This document shows, piece after piece, positions 17,288 to 25,555 of a stretch of DNA of 64,000 nt. The stretch is taken from NCBI RefSeq assembly GCF_963675585.1, contig NZ_OY776414.1, positions 599,001 through 663,000 of the forward strand. The letters are read 5' to 3'. The position numbers were made by a program, and so were the translations under genes. Each line of letters begins with the position of its first letter. Position 1 is the first letter of the stretch. The notes under the pieces were generated by a model. That model saw only the letters and a program-made list of their open reading frames with translations. It was not told where the DNA came from and did not search any database. Source of the DNA: an uncultured Draconibacterium sp. (GTDB taxonomy: Bacteria; Bacteroidota; Bacteroidia; Bacteroidales; Prolixibacteraceae).

Positions 17288-17290
17288 ATT

Positions 17291-17356
17291 AAAACAAGGT
17301 TTTGTTTGTTATATATTTAATAGTCAGATAATTAAATATAATCAAAACCTTGTTTT
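17291..17356. repeat. Perfect 14-bp inverted repeat upstream of the IS982 transposase
   Basis: aaaacaaggttttg (17291-17304) and caaaaccttgtttt (17343-17356) flank the AT-rich presumed transposase promoter. Transcripts entering from the right would form a long hairpin just before the transposase start, a layout that in other IS families blocks read-through expression. Confidence 0.65.
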
Positions 17357-17419
17357 TTTTAAAATATTTTATTGCATTTTTATATCGAACTCACGTTACT
17401 TTAGTTCAAAACCTTTTAT

Positions 17420-17866
17420 ATGAAAAGAATAGTTGTTTTATTGTTTGGGGTGCTGCTTGTTTTTTCCGGCTACAGCGCAAACAAGTTGAAGGAGAAAGAC
17501 AGAAATGAAATTCTGGCTTTGCTTGACAAACAGGTTGAGGCCTGGAATGACGCAAATCTGGAGGTATTTATGGAAACTTACCGGAACTCGGAGAAACTTG
17601 TTTTTGTGGGAGCAAATGGTCCAACCTATGGTTGGCAGGCAACGCTCGACAATTACAAAAAATCGTATCCTGATAAAGCAAGAATGGGACATCTGGCCTT
17701 TAAAATATTGGATACTTCAAAGATAGACCGCAAATCTGTTTTTGTAATTGGACGTTTCGAACTTACGCGTGAAGTGGGAGATTTGTCCGGGCATTTTACT
17801 TTAGTTATCCAAAAGATTAAAAGAAACTGGGTAATCGTGAGCGATCATTCAAGTGCTTCCGATTAA
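17420..17866 (+). CDS. Secreted SnoaL-like/DUF4440 (NTF2-fold) protein
   Basis: 148 residues. A signal peptide covers about residues 1-19 (VVLLFGVLLVFSGYSAN). The mature part is a single NTF2-like domain: LLDKQVEAWNDANLEVFMETY, VFVGANGPTYGWQATLDNYKKSY and a C-terminal LVIQKIKRNWVIVSDHSSAS strand pair, as in DUF4440 proteins. Such domains act as small-ligand pockets or ketosteroid isomerase-like folds; no catalytic role can be assigned. The IS982 element ends 22 nt before the ATG, so the native promoter was split. The gene converges on the anti-sigma gene, overlapping it by 4 nt at the stop codons. Confidence 0.82.
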   Translation: MKRIVVLLFGVLLVFSGYSANKLKEKDRNEILALLDKQVEAWNDANLEVFMETYRNSEKLVFVGANGPTYGWQATLDNYKKSYPDKARMGHLAFKILDTSKIDRKSVFVIGRFELTREVGDLSGHFTLVIQKIKRNWVIVSDHSSASD

Positions 17867-19155
17867 TCGTTATTTTCGGCTTTCCGGAATACAATTCTAA
17901 GTTTAACGCTTGATTTTACCTGTCGATCGTTAAAGTATTTTGGTTGCCAACCAGGGCCATCTTCGATCAATGTTTTTGCTTTTGTAAAATATTCTTCGTT
18001 TGTTTTGTTCGCATTTAAAATCCGAATAATATTTCCATTTGCATCCAGCTCAAGTTTTACTTTAACCACCAGTTTTTGTTCCGGATATTCAGATGGAAGT
18101 ATTGCATTTTCATTCAGGTACTTGTAATATTCGTCGTATCCAACAGAAGGCACTGCTTCCGAGTTTTGGGGCTCTGTTTTTACAACCTGTACACTTCCTG
18201 TTACCTGCTTTTTTTGCTTTGAACCATAACCCACCACAACAACTTCATCCAGAGCAAGCTGGCTTGGTTCAAGTTCAATTAAAATGTTGGAGTCGGCATT
18301 GGGTTGAAACTCGTTTGTCTCCATGCCCACAAAACTGGCTATTAAGGTTGCGCTGCTATCATTTTTAACGGGTAAATTAAAACGACCGTTTAAATCAGTA
18401 ATAACACCCTGGTCTGTTCCTTTCACAACAATACTCACGCCTGGAATAGGCTGCTGGTCGTCTGCTGAAACAACAACACCCTGAACGACCGATTCTAAGT
18501 TTTTATCAGGACGTGCAGCTGCCATTTTATCTTTAGGAGCAGCAAAAAGAATTTCTTCGTCGGATTCCAAACTTTGGTCTTCCATTTCCAAAATAACAAG
18601 TTCAGTTTCTTTTTTAACTGGTATGGCAGCTTTTTCTATCCTTACTTGTTGTTTTGTTTCAACGATTGATTCCTCATGATTATCACTTTCATTTATCTCA
18701 ATGTCGCTGCCGGCTTTGTCTGTTTGTATATCGACACTTTTTTCATCAAGCACCGCTTCTGTCTTTTCTTCAATTTCTTCAAGCATTTCTTCTTCAGCAG
18801 GTTTTGCTGTTTCTATCTTCTCTTGAACTTTCGTTTCGGACACATGTGGAAGCGGATTTTTATTTTCCAATTGAATCCAGATTATTCCGGCCGAAATCAG
18901 TAAAAGAATGGTTGCAGCCGCAGCAAAATAGGGGGTAGCTTTTTTCTTTTTGGAAATTAAGATCCGGTCATTTAATTCTTTTAAATCTTTTGCAATAGCC
19001 TGGTTGTCGAGTAAATCGAATCCTTCCATTGCTTCTGCTGCAAACGGATCTTTCTGTACTTCTTTTTCAAAAGTATTGCGCTCGGCATCCGTCATTTGGT
19101 TGTTTCGGTACCGCCGGTAATTTTCCAGATCGATATGTTTTTTCCCTTTGCTCAT
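17863..19155 (-). CDS. Membrane anti-sigma-like protein with CarboxypepD_reg, plug-like box and TonB C-terminal domain
   Basis: 430 residues. A cytoplasmic N-terminus (LENYRRYRNNQMTDAERNTFEKE...) resembles Bacteroidota anti-sigma factors. One membrane helix at about 92-112 (YFAAAATILLLISAGIIWI) precedes an acidic, Glu/Lys-rich spacer. In the periplasm come a carboxypeptidase-regulatory-like domain (VQGVVVSADDQQPIPGVSIVVKG), a SusC-type box DEVVVVGYGSKQKKQVTGSV, and a TonB C-terminal-like domain (VGYDEYYKYLNENAILP...IRILNANK). It overlaps the sigma factor gene by 4 nt and would hold that factor at the membrane. The combination suggests a link between outer-membrane or TonB contact and sigma release; this is inference. 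Confidence 0.75.
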   Translation of the reverse strand: MSKGKKHIDLENYRRYRNNQMTDAERNTFEKEVQKDPFAAEAMEGFDLLDNQAIAKDLKELNDRILISKKKKATPYFAAAATILLLISAGIIWIQLENKNPLPHVSETKVQEKIETAKPAEEEMLEEIEEKTEAVLDEKSVDIQTDKAGSDIEINESDNHEESIVETKQQVRIEKAAIPVKKETELVILEMEDQSLESDEEILFAAPKDKMAAARPDKNLESVVQGVVVSADDQQPIPGVSIVVKGTDQGVITDLNGRFNLPVKNDSSATLIASFVGMETNEFQPNADSNILIELEPSQLALDEVVVVGYGSKQKKQVTGSVQVVKTEPQNSEAVPSVGYDEYYKYLNENAILPSEYPEQKLVVKVKLELDANGNIIRILNANKTNEEYFTKAKTLIEDGPGWQPKYFNDRQVKSSVKLRIVFRKAENND

Positions 19156-19736
19156 TTCCCTTTTTCCAGGCAGATTTTCAAATTACGTTTCCCGTTTTGA
19201 ATAAAGCTTTTCACTTTTTTCTCTTCCAGCTTTAATTCGCTTGCAATTTCACGGTAACATTTGTTTTCGTAATAGAACAGGCGGATGCAACTTTTTTGTT
19301 CGGCCTTTAATTTTTTAATACAATCGGTCAAAGCTTTTTCCATTGCCTCGTTTTGTTCTTCATCAATAGGATGCAAATCGGGTGTATTTTCCATAAAATT
19401 TGCCAGCTCATTATCGCTGGAAACCAGCAATCGCGTTCCCGAATTTTTCCGAAGTTCCATTAAACAATGGTTTTTGGTAACTACGTAAAGCCAACTTTTA
19501 AAGTTGTTTATATCGTGTTTGTGAATTCCGGTTTGTATTTTTTCATAAATTTCAATTACAGCATCTTTCGAGATCTCCGCATTTTTGAAATACTTTAAAC
19601 AAACCCCGTAAACAAGGTGCATGTAGCGCGAATACAACTCACCGAGCACCTCAAAATCCTTCTCATTCAAATAAATTGAAAGAAGTTCCTGATCGTCCAA
19701 TTGTTTTCTATTTCTGTTTTTTCGGAAGAGTTGCAT
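19152..19736 (-). CDS. ECF-type RNA polymerase sigma-70 factor
   Basis: 194 residues. Region 2 lies at about 20-95 (LYSRYMHLVYGVCLKYFKNAEISKDAVIEIYEKI...NFKSWLYVVTKNHCLMELRK) and region 4 at about 130-185 (CIKKLKAEQKSCIRLFYYENKCYREIASELKLEEKKVKSFIQNGKRNLK), with the classic helix-turn-helix. There is no region 1.1 or 3, so this is an ECF factor. It directs RNA polymerase to its own regulon. The next gene, overlapping by 4 nt, encodes the presumed anti-sigma factor. A divergent vWA-domain gene starts 114 nt away and may belong to the regulon. Confidence 0.93.
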   Translation of the reverse strand: MQLFRKNRNRKQLDDQELLSIYLNEKDFEVLGELYSRYMHLVYGVCLKYFKNAEISKDAVIEIYEKIQTGIHKHDINNFKSWLYVVTKNHCLMELRKNSGTRLLVSSDNELANFMENTPDLHPIDEEQNEAMEKALTDCIKKLKAEQKSCIRLFYYENKCYREIASELKLEEKKVKSFIQNGKRNLKICLEKGK

Positions 19737-19850
19737 TGTGGTTTAAAAATCACTTAAAAGTAAAACAATTCAAATTTTTTAAAAATTATTTATGGAATTT
19801 ATGAATGGCCTGCATCCTGTAATTGAACGTAAATTTTAAAAATAAATATC

Positions 19851-21701
19851 ATGAAACGAACATTTTTAATTTTAGCAGCGATAATTGGTTTATCAGGATT
19901 GATAATGGCAAACGAAAGCCGCGTAATAAGCGGAGTAATATTCGATGAAACAGGGAATGTAATTCCGGGAGTTACGATAGTTGTTGATAAAAGTAGTAGG
20001 GGAACGGTGAGCGACATAAACGGGTTTTACAAAATTGAAGTGCTTCCTAGCGATAAACAGCTGGTTTTTTCTTTTGTTGGCATGCAAACCGAAAAAGTGA
20101 AGATAGGTGAGAAAGATAGAATAGATGTTGTTTTGAAAAATGATTTTGTGGCATGTGAAGAGGTTGTGGTGGTCGGGTATGGAAGTCAGGACAAAGTGGC
20201 TATGTGTGGCGCTGTTTCAAGAGTTAAAAGCGGCGGCATATTTGGAAAGAAACGGTACATGGCACCCCCCACAAACTGGAATACCGAAAATTATAGCACA
20301 ATTCATGAAAATGGATTTAAGAATGCAAAAACTTCACCTTTGTCCACATTTTCTATTGATGTTGACAACGCCTCATATTCCAATGTACGACGGTTTATTA
20401 ATCAAGGCAGTTTACCGCAAACCGATGCTGTTCGCATTGAGGAGATGATAAATTATTTTACCTACGATTATCCCGAACCACAGGGCGAACATCCGTTTAG
20501 TGTAACAACGGAACTGTCAAAATGCCCGTGGAACACAGCACATTACTTAATGCACGTGGGATTAAAAGGGAAGAGCATTGAAAAGGAAAATCTGCCTGCT
20601 TCGAATCTGGTTTTTTTGCTTGATGTTTCCGGTTCGATGAGTTCGTACAATAAATTACCGCTTGTTAAAAGGGCATTTAGTATGTTGGTGAATGAATTAC
20701 GTCCCAATGATCGGGTGGCAATAGTTGTTTATGCAGGAGCTGCCGGAAAAGTTTTGGATTCAACACCGGGCAACGAAAAAAAGGAGATACTTGATGCACT
20801 GGAGAAACTAAATGCAGGTGGATCAACTGCCGGTGGCGAAGGACTTAAGCTTGCCTATAAACTTGCCAACGAAAATTTTATTGAAGGAGGAAACAACCGC
20901 ATTATTCTGGCAACAGACGGCGATTTTAACGTAGGTATTTCAAGCACATCAGAAATGGAGCGACTGGTTGAAATGGAACGCGAAAATGGTGTTTTTATGA
21001 CCGTTCTGGGTTTTGGTATGGGAAATATAAAAGACGATAAAATGGAAGTAATTGCAGACAAAGGAAACGGTAACTATGCCTACATCGACAACATTCAGGA
21101 AGCACGTAAAGTGTTTATTACCGAATTTGGAGGAACACTTTTTACCATTGCAAAAGATGTGAAATTTCAGCTTGAATTTAATCCTGCCCAGGTAAAAAGT
21201 TATCGTTTGGTGGGGTATGAAAACCGTTTGTTAAATGATGAAGATTTTAACGACGATACAAAAGATGCAGGTGAAATGGGAGCAGGGCACACCGTAACTG
21301 CCTTGTACGAAATTATTCCTGCCCACACCGTTGAGGGTGCACCTTTGGTTGATACGTTAAAATACCAAACTTCCGAAAATGTATCAGGTAAAATTGCTAC
21401 GGAGTTGCTAACTATTAAATTACGCTACAAAGAACCTGATGGCAATAAAAGTAAACTGATGGAAACAGTTGTAGCCTCTCGTTTGATAAAAAATACTTCG
21501 GATGATTTTCGGTTTTCAGCTGCAGTGGCTTCATTTGGAATGGTTTTACGCGATTCTGAATTTAAAGGGACTTCCAGCCTCAGCTCTATTCTTGATTTGG
21601 CACGTGATGCAAAAGGAACTGATGAAGAAGGTTATCGTTCAGAATTTATTCAGCTTGTAAAAACCGTTGATGATCTACATTTGCTTGCTGAAAAAGAATA
21701 A
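19851..21701 (+). CDS. Secreted von Willebrand factor A protein (YfbK-like) with CarboxypepD_reg and plug-like box
   Basis: 616 residues. A signal peptide ends near residue 20 (IMANES). A CarboxypepD_reg domain (VISGVIFDETGNVIPGVTIVVDK, about 24-95) leads into EEVVVVGYGSQDKVAMCGAV, the same SusC-like box found in the neighbouring anti-sigma protein. An N-terminal YfbK domain (SPLSTFSIDVDNASYSNVRRFINQG) precedes the vWA domain, whose MIDAS motif DVSGSMS lies near 257-263, with TDGDFNVG downstream. A DUF3520-type C-terminal domain ends the protein. It probably binds a partner through metal-dependent vWA contacts in the periplasm or outer membrane. It is divergent from the sigma/anti-sigma unit. 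Confidence 0.87.
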   Translation: MKRTFLILAAIIGLSGLIMANESRVISGVIFDETGNVIPGVTIVVDKSSRGTVSDINGFYKIEVLPSDKQLVFSFVGMQTEKVKIGEKDRIDVVLKNDFVACEEVVVVGYGSQDKVAMCGAVSRVKSGGIFGKKRYMAPPTNWNTENYSTIHENGFKNAKTSPLSTFSIDVDNASYSNVRRFINQGSLPQTDAVRIEEMINYFTYDYPEPQGEHPFSVTTELSKCPWNTAHYLMHVGLKGKSIEKENLPASNLVFLLDVSGSMSSYNKLPLVKRAFSMLVNELRPNDRVAIVVYAGAAGKVLDSTPGNEKKEILDALEKLNAGGSTAGGEGLKLAYKLANENFIEGGNNRIILATDGDFNVGISSTSEMERLVEMERENGVFMTVLGFGMGNIKDDKMEVIADKGNGNYAYIDNIQEARKVFITEFGGTLFTIAKDVKFQLEFNPAQVKSYRLVGYENRLLNDEDFNDDTKDAGEMGAGHTVTALYEIIPAHTVEGAPLVDTLKYQTSENVSGKIATELLTIKLRYKEPDGNKSKLMETVVASRLIKNTSDDFRFSAAVASFGMVLRDSEFKGTSSLSSILDLARDAKGTDEEGYRSEFIQLVKTVDDLHLLAEKE

Positions 21702-21778
21702 CTGAGCCGTCGTTTTGAGGATAGGGAAGATGATACGATTAAAATAGTATTGAAAAGCCCCAAGCCCCAGGTAGAAAC

Positions 21779-21815
21779 GGGATCCGATCTTTTAAAAAGA
21801 TCGGATCCCTTGCTT
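21779..21815. terminator. Bidirectional terminator between convergent genes
   Basis: ggatccgatctttt (21779-21792) and aaaagatcggatcc (21795-21808) form a perfect 14-bp stem. It stands between the vWA gene and the convergent membrane-protein gene. Confidence 0.8.
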
Positions 21816-21833
21816 TAAAATGAAGCTATTTCG

Positions 21834-22304
21834 TTACTGAAGTACGTTCTTTATTTTAACTGTTGTGTTGTCGGTAATATGCGTTTTTGGTAAAAAATTA
21901 GGAGATTTTATTCCTGCATACATAATAGCAGCACCTCCTACACCAACTACAATTCCTCCTGCAACTGCTCCCCATGCAACTGCCACAATTCCAACACCTA
22001 CACAAAATCCTCCGGCCACAATAAGCGTACCTGAAACCAGAAGATTTAATAATAAAGGATTGTGCTTGATTTCGGCAATGCTGGATAGTGGAATAATTAT
22101 ATTTTTAATCATGACCTGGCTCTCGTCAACAAAATGAAATTTGCCAGACAGTTTTCCTCCTTCAACTGTTTTTACCCGTATCCTGGTGTTTTCTTTGAAA
22201 ACAGTTTCTTTTGTTGTGCCCGGCTGATAAATACCCAGGTATTTATCCTGCGAAAATCCATTCAATACAAACAAAACACCAATAAAAAGCAAAGCTGATT
22301 TCAT
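21834..22304 (-). CDS. Small secreted or membrane protein with Gly-rich hydrophobic C-terminal half
   Basis: About 156 residues from the chosen start ATG at 22302-22304, which begins a signal peptide (MKSALLFIGVLFVLNGFSQ). An upstream in-frame ATG at 22361 would add 19 residues before the signal and is less likely. The first half has small beta-like segments (TRIRVKTVEGGKLSGKFHFVDESQVMIKNIIIPLSSIAEIKH) reminiscent of a Hfq/Sm-like or SH3 fold seen in other Bacteroidota proteins. The second half (LLVSGTLIVAGGFCVGVGIVAVAWGAVAGGIVVGVGGAAIMYAG) is a Gly/Ala/Val-rich membrane hairpin. I do not know its function. Confidence 0.7.
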   Translation of the reverse strand: MKSALLFIGVLFVLNGFSQDKYLGIYQPGTTKETVFKENTRIRVKTVEGGKLSGKFHFVDESQVMIKNIIIPLSSIAEIKHNPLLLNLLVSGTLIVAGGFCVGVGIVAVAWGAVAGGIVVGVGGAAIMYAGIKSPNFLPKTHITDNTTVKIKNVLQ

Positions 22305-22499
22305 AAATTTAAGTTTAATAATTTTTGTAATTGCAGTGCGGGTTTCAGTGCTTTTACACATTTTATAACTTAATGTAACTCTCTATGTTACAATAAATAC
22401 CCGTTCGAACGAACTGTGTGATGAAGTACCAACAACATCCAAACATAAATGTGTAGTAAATGTTTTACGCAAAGGGTAAAATAAGGTGTAAAGTGTATT

Positions 22500-23648
22500 T
22501 TAATTGGTTTGAACCATTAATATAGTCAACATCAGCATAATAACAGCAACCAGTGCTCCGCCTAAAAATGCGATGCTAATTCCACCAATGGCATAAAAGA
22601 ATCCGATAATTAGAGGGCCAAAGGTTTGCCCGATACGCAAAACCATGCTGTTAATCGACATAAAACCGGCTCTTTCGTTCAAAGGGGCAAAACCAACCAG
22701 TAAGGTTTGAATACCGGGGATGAGCATACCTTGTCCCAGTCCAAATAGAATGAGCGGAAAAGTCAGGTGCCACCAATCGTTTGCCAGCGATAAAATAAGC
22801 ATGGTACAGATGTAAAAGATTATCCCCAAAACCAGTTGGCGTTTTGCCGAAATGCGGCTGTCGATTCGTTTTTTTTGAGAAGCGGTTAGTGCCGTAATAA
22901 ATGAAAATGCCGACATTAATAATCCAATCTGAAAAGAAGTTGCATGAAGACGTTCTTTTAACAACTGCGGGAAAAACGATAAAAATGCTCCATAAATAAT
23001 TACAAATAACAGCACATTTACCAAAAATATTCCCCAAACGGTTTTTTTATTGATGTTCTTCCATGTATTTAATAAATACTTTTTTACACTGGTCTGTTTT
23101 CTGGGCTCCGGGTTTTTCAACCAGAACACAGTTATAACAGCAACAGGAACTGCAATACCCGGCAGCAAAAATGGATAATACCATCCTCCCAGGGCCAAAG
23201 TCCCGCCAATGGCCGGATACAAAGCTGTACCCACACTTAAAACACTTGCATTGTAACCCATTATTTCGCCACGTTTTTTACCACTAAACAAATCGCCAAT
23301 TAATGTTACGTTTAACGATCCAAGGGCAGCGGCTCCAATTCCCTGTATAAAGCGAAGTGCTAAAATAATCTCCCAGTTTTTTATAAAAAAGCAGGCAAGT
23401 CCGCTAAAACCAAATACAAACAACGAAGCAACCAGAATAGGCTTACGTCCGATGTGGTCGGCAAAAACGCCTATTATGGGAGCTAAAAAAATTCCGGGCA
23501 GTGTGAATACGGTAATCAGCAGCGTTACTTTCGTTATTGAAATATTAAAATGTTCGCTGATGGCCGGAAATGCGGGAGCAAGACTGGCAACACCGAGCAC
23601 AGCTATTAAGGTGGTTAAAAATATGACGATTAAATTTTTACGTTCCAT
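22500..23648 (-). CDS. Major facilitator superfamily transporter
   Basis: 382 residues from the ATG at 23646-23648 (MERKNLIVIF). The frame opens further upstream to 23747, but the extra 33 residues lack a membrane segment and look untranslated. Twelve hydrophobic segments are expected. The loop 2-3 motif is GVFADHIGRKP, a clear MFS signature, and the central loop is short. Members of this drug:H+ antiporter-like group export small lipophilic compounds; the substrate is unknown. The neighbouring genes do not suggest a pathway. The gene seems to be monocistronic. Confidence 0.88.
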   Translation of the reverse strand: MERKNLIVIFLTTLIAVLGVASLAPAFPAISEHFNISITKVTLLITVFTLPGIFLAPIIGVFADHIGRKPILVASLFVFGFSGLACFFIKNWEIILALRFIQGIGAAALGSLNVTLIGDLFSGKKRGEIMGYNASVLSVGTALYPAIGGTLALGGWYYPFLLPGIAVPVAVITVFWLKNPEPRKQTSVKKYLLNTWKNINKKTVWGIFLVNVLLFVIIYGAFLSFFPQLLKERLHATSFQIGLLMSAFSFITALTASQKKRIDSRISAKRQLVLGIIFYICTMLILSLANDWWHLTFPLILFGLGQGMLIPGIQTLLVGFAPLNERAGFMSINSMVLRIGQTFGPLIIGFFYAIGGISIAFLGGALVAVIMLMLTILMVQTN

Positions 23649-23748
23649 TTTATTTTTGTTTGCTAAATGTAACCATTTGCTTTGGAATGAAAAATGCATT
23701 GCAAAAGGATGTTTGAAAGGGGGGCGATACAAATTTTTTATACACATT

Positions 23749-24276
23749 TAAATGCATCGGATTTGGGTTGAATATTTTACACCGTTCTTTAGGACAGTGG
23801 TTTGGAGTGCATTAGAATTGGGGCTTTAGCTATTAATTTGCTTAAAGGCTAAAGTCTAATCTGTGTAATTCCTTTTTCACCAAGCTAAAGCATGGTGTAA
23901 TACCGACAATCAAATGTCGCAAACTTTCACTTTGTTCTGTTTGCTTTCCGATAAATTGGAACAGGCTCTTTATTGTATGATCGGCATTAAGCATTGCAAA
24001 CTTCAAAAGTTGCTATGCTGCATTCTGAAGTGCAATTGGTGTTAAACTTCCGGTGTTGGCGTACGAACCGGTAGGGATTGGAGCGACACCCTGTTGCAGT
24101 TAAGTTGTAGTGTTTTGTTAAGTGGCGGGGCTGCCGAAGAAAGCCCTCGCAAACGCGTACAAAACCACAACTTAATAAAACAGGTATAGCGGAAAGCCCG
24201 TTGAGCCGGCTTGAAGAAAGTAGCAGTGGTCAGTTATACAATTTCACAATTTGACCATTTTTACAGTTTTGGGCAA
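23749..24276. other. Long intergenic region with Flavo-1-like RNA element
   Basis: About 590 bp separate the MFS gene from rplI. The left part contains short inverted stretches around the words ctttagc and gctaaag (23823-23895), typical of degenerate repeats in this genome. The right part holds a structured RNA candidate (24055-24215) and the rplI terminator. No gene is supported. Confidence 0.6.
24055..24215 (+). ncRNA. Flavo-1-like structured RNA element (copy 2)
   Basis: AGGGATTGGAGCGACACC (24073-24090) and GTATAGCGGAAAGCCCG (24184-24200) flank a long stem: cctgttgcagttaagttgtagtgttttgt pairs with acaaaaccacaacttaataaaacagg. Outer bases aaccgg and ccggctt pair as well. The ctgaagtgc word 40-50 nt before the first block also precedes copy 1. 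The block order matches my memory of the Flavo-1 motif; the assignment is tentative but the structure is plain. Confidence 0.6.
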
Positions 24277-24310
24277 ACAAAAAGGACCTCCGCAAGCGGA
24301 AGCCCTTTAA
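24277..24310 (-). terminator. Terminator of the rpsF-rpsR-rplI operon
   Basis: On the minus strand aaagggcttccgc and gcggaggtccttt form a near-perfect stem with a 2-nt loop, followed by TTTTTGTTTG. It lies about 35 nt after the rplI stop. Confidence 0.85.
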
Positions 24311-24342
24311 GCCGTTTTAATATTGTGTTTGTTACTAAATAC

Positions 24343-24789
24343 TTATTCAGCAACAACTTCAAATTCAATTTCAACCACAACTTCTTTGTGTAGTTTAATT
24401 TTTGCAGTGTGTGTACCCACTTCTTTGATGCTATCCTCAGGAATAGAAATCTGTTTGCGATCGATTTCGAATCCTTTTTTGTTAATAGCTTCAGCCAATT
24501 GGATGGTGTTAACCGAACCAAAGATTTTGCCTGAAGTACTTGTTTTTGCACCAATAGTAATTTTCTTAGCAACAATTTGCTCTGCAATTTTAGTAGCTGC
24601 CTCTTTCAATTTAGCTTCTTTGTGAGCGCGTTGTTTAATGTTTTCGGCCAAAACTTTTTTAGCCGATACAGTAGCAACAATTGCTTTTTTCGAAGGAATT
24701 AAAAAGTTACGACCATAACCGTCTTTTACAGTTACAATGTCGTCTTTGCTTCCTAAACGTTCTACGTCTTGTGTTAATATAATTTCCAT
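24343..24789 (-). CDS. rplI: 50S ribosomal protein L9
   Basis: 148 residues, the standard length. The N-terminal domain has the invariant block MEIILTQDVERLGSKDDIVTVKDGYGRNFLIP; a long connecting helix (VLAENIKQRAHKEAKLKEAATKIAEQI) leads to the C-terminal rRNA-binding domain (GKIFGSVNTIQLAEAI). It stabilises the L1-stalk side of the 50S subunit. It is the last gene of the S6-S18-L9 operon, 12 nt after rpsR. A terminator follows. Confidence 0.98.
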   Translation of the reverse strand: MEIILTQDVERLGSKDDIVTVKDGYGRNFLIPSKKAIVATVSAKKVLAENIKQRAHKEAKLKEAATKIAEQIVAKKITIGAKTSTSGKIFGSVNTIQLAEAINKKGFEIDRKQISIPEDSIKEVGTHTAKIKLHKEVVVEIEFEVVAE

Positions 24790-24801
24790 TTCAAGTCCTC
24801 C

Positions 24802-25068
24802 TTATTTCATCATGTCGGTTACAAATGGTAACAAAGCAACCTGGCGGGCACGTTTAACGGCCTGTCCAACTTTGCGTTGATACTTTAACGAAGTTCCGGT
24901 AATACGACGAGGTAAAATTTTACCTTGTTCGTTTAAGAATTTTTTCAAAAACTCAGGATCTTTGTAATCCACATATTTGATTCCGTTTTTCTTGAAACGG
25001 CAATATTTTTTCTTTTTGATTTCTACTGACGGTGGAGTCAGGTATCTGATTTCACTTGCTTGTGCCAT
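24802..25068 (-). CDS. rpsR: 30S ribosomal protein S18
   Basis: 88 residues. The core is recognisable from [49 protein letters not shown], which includes the conserved ILPRRITG and the QR(K/R)V RNA-binding stretch. The Cys near residue 22 and the missing other Cys indicate the zinc-independent form. It pairs with S6 on the platform of the 30S subunit. Three nucleotides separate it from rpsF and 12 from rplI. Confidence 0.98.
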   Translation of the reverse strand: MAQASEIRYLTPPSVEIKKKKYCRFKKNGIKYVDYKDPEFLKKFLNEQGKILPRRITGTSLKYQRKVGQAVKRARQVALLPFVTDMMK

Positions 25069-25071
25069 GAT

Positions 25072-25428
25072 TTACGCCTCCTTTTTTTCTGTTTTTGCTT
25101 TACGAAGATTTCTTCTCTTTTCGCTATATGCCGCAGCATATTTGTCAAGTTTCACTGTCATGAAGCGGATAACACGCTCGTCACGACGGAAGTCTGTCTC
25201 CATTTTAGTAATAAATGCAGGATCGGCTTTAAACTCAAACAAATGATAAAAGCCAGTAGATTTCTTTTGGATTGGGTAAGCCAATTTTTTCATGCCCCAA
25301 TCTTCTTCGTGGATCAATTCACCTCCGTTGCTGGCGATGATGTCCTTGAATTTGTTTACCGCTTCCTTTACCTGTGGCTCAGATAAAACGGGAGTACAAA
25401 TGAAAACGGTTTCGTACTGATTCAACAT
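25072..25428 (-). CDS. rpsF: 30S ribosomal protein S6
   Basis: 118 residues. The ferredoxin-like fold is evident from [27 protein letters not shown], the [23 protein letters not shown] block and [13 protein letters not shown]. It has a basic, Lys/Glu-rich C-terminal tail. It binds 16S rRNA with S18. It opens the operon and a very good minus-33/minus-7 promoter lies 52-83 nt upstream of its start. Confidence 0.98.
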   Translation of the reverse strand: MLNQYETVFICTPVLSEPQVKEAVNKFKDIIASNGGELIHEEDWGMKKLAYPIQKKSTGFYHLFEFKADPAFITKMETDFRRDERVIRFMTVKLDKYAAAYSEKRRNLRKAKTEKKEA

Positions 25429-25480
25429 AATCGTCTAATTTTTAATTTATTAAATATTAATATCCAATATTTTGGACGCG

Positions 25481-25511
25481 CAAAAGTAGAAATAAATTGT
25501 TATTTATCAAA
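25481..25511 (-). promoter_or_regulatory. rpsF operon promoter
   Basis: On the minus strand TTTG (plus-strand caaa, 25508-25511) and TActTTTG (25481-25488) are separated by 19 nt, a textbook Bacteroidota minus-33/minus-7 pair. Confidence 0.8.
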
Positions 25512-25555
25512 CACTTTGCAGGTTTTTTATGTGAGTAAGTACTTTGTTAATGTTG

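Larger units (their letters stand above)
16360..17402. mobile_element. Complete IS982-family insertion sequence with 5-bp target duplication
   Basis: The element spans 16365-17397 (1033 bp). Terminal inverted repeats are aacgtgagttcgat (16365-16378) and atcgaactcacgtt (17384-17397), 14 bp and perfect. The 5-bp sequence acttt flanks both ends (16360-16364 and 17398-17402), a clear target duplication. It carries one intact transposase gene on the minus strand. Intact ends, duplication and frame point to a recent insertion. It separates the GH5 promoter region from the SnoaL-like gene, whose ATG is only 17 nt from the duplicated target. Confidence 0.95.

Noticed and set aside
23749..24276. Undetected tRNA or rRNA gene in the long gap
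   Set aside because: No cloverleaf or rRNA core sequence seen; the visible structure fits the Flavo-1-like element.
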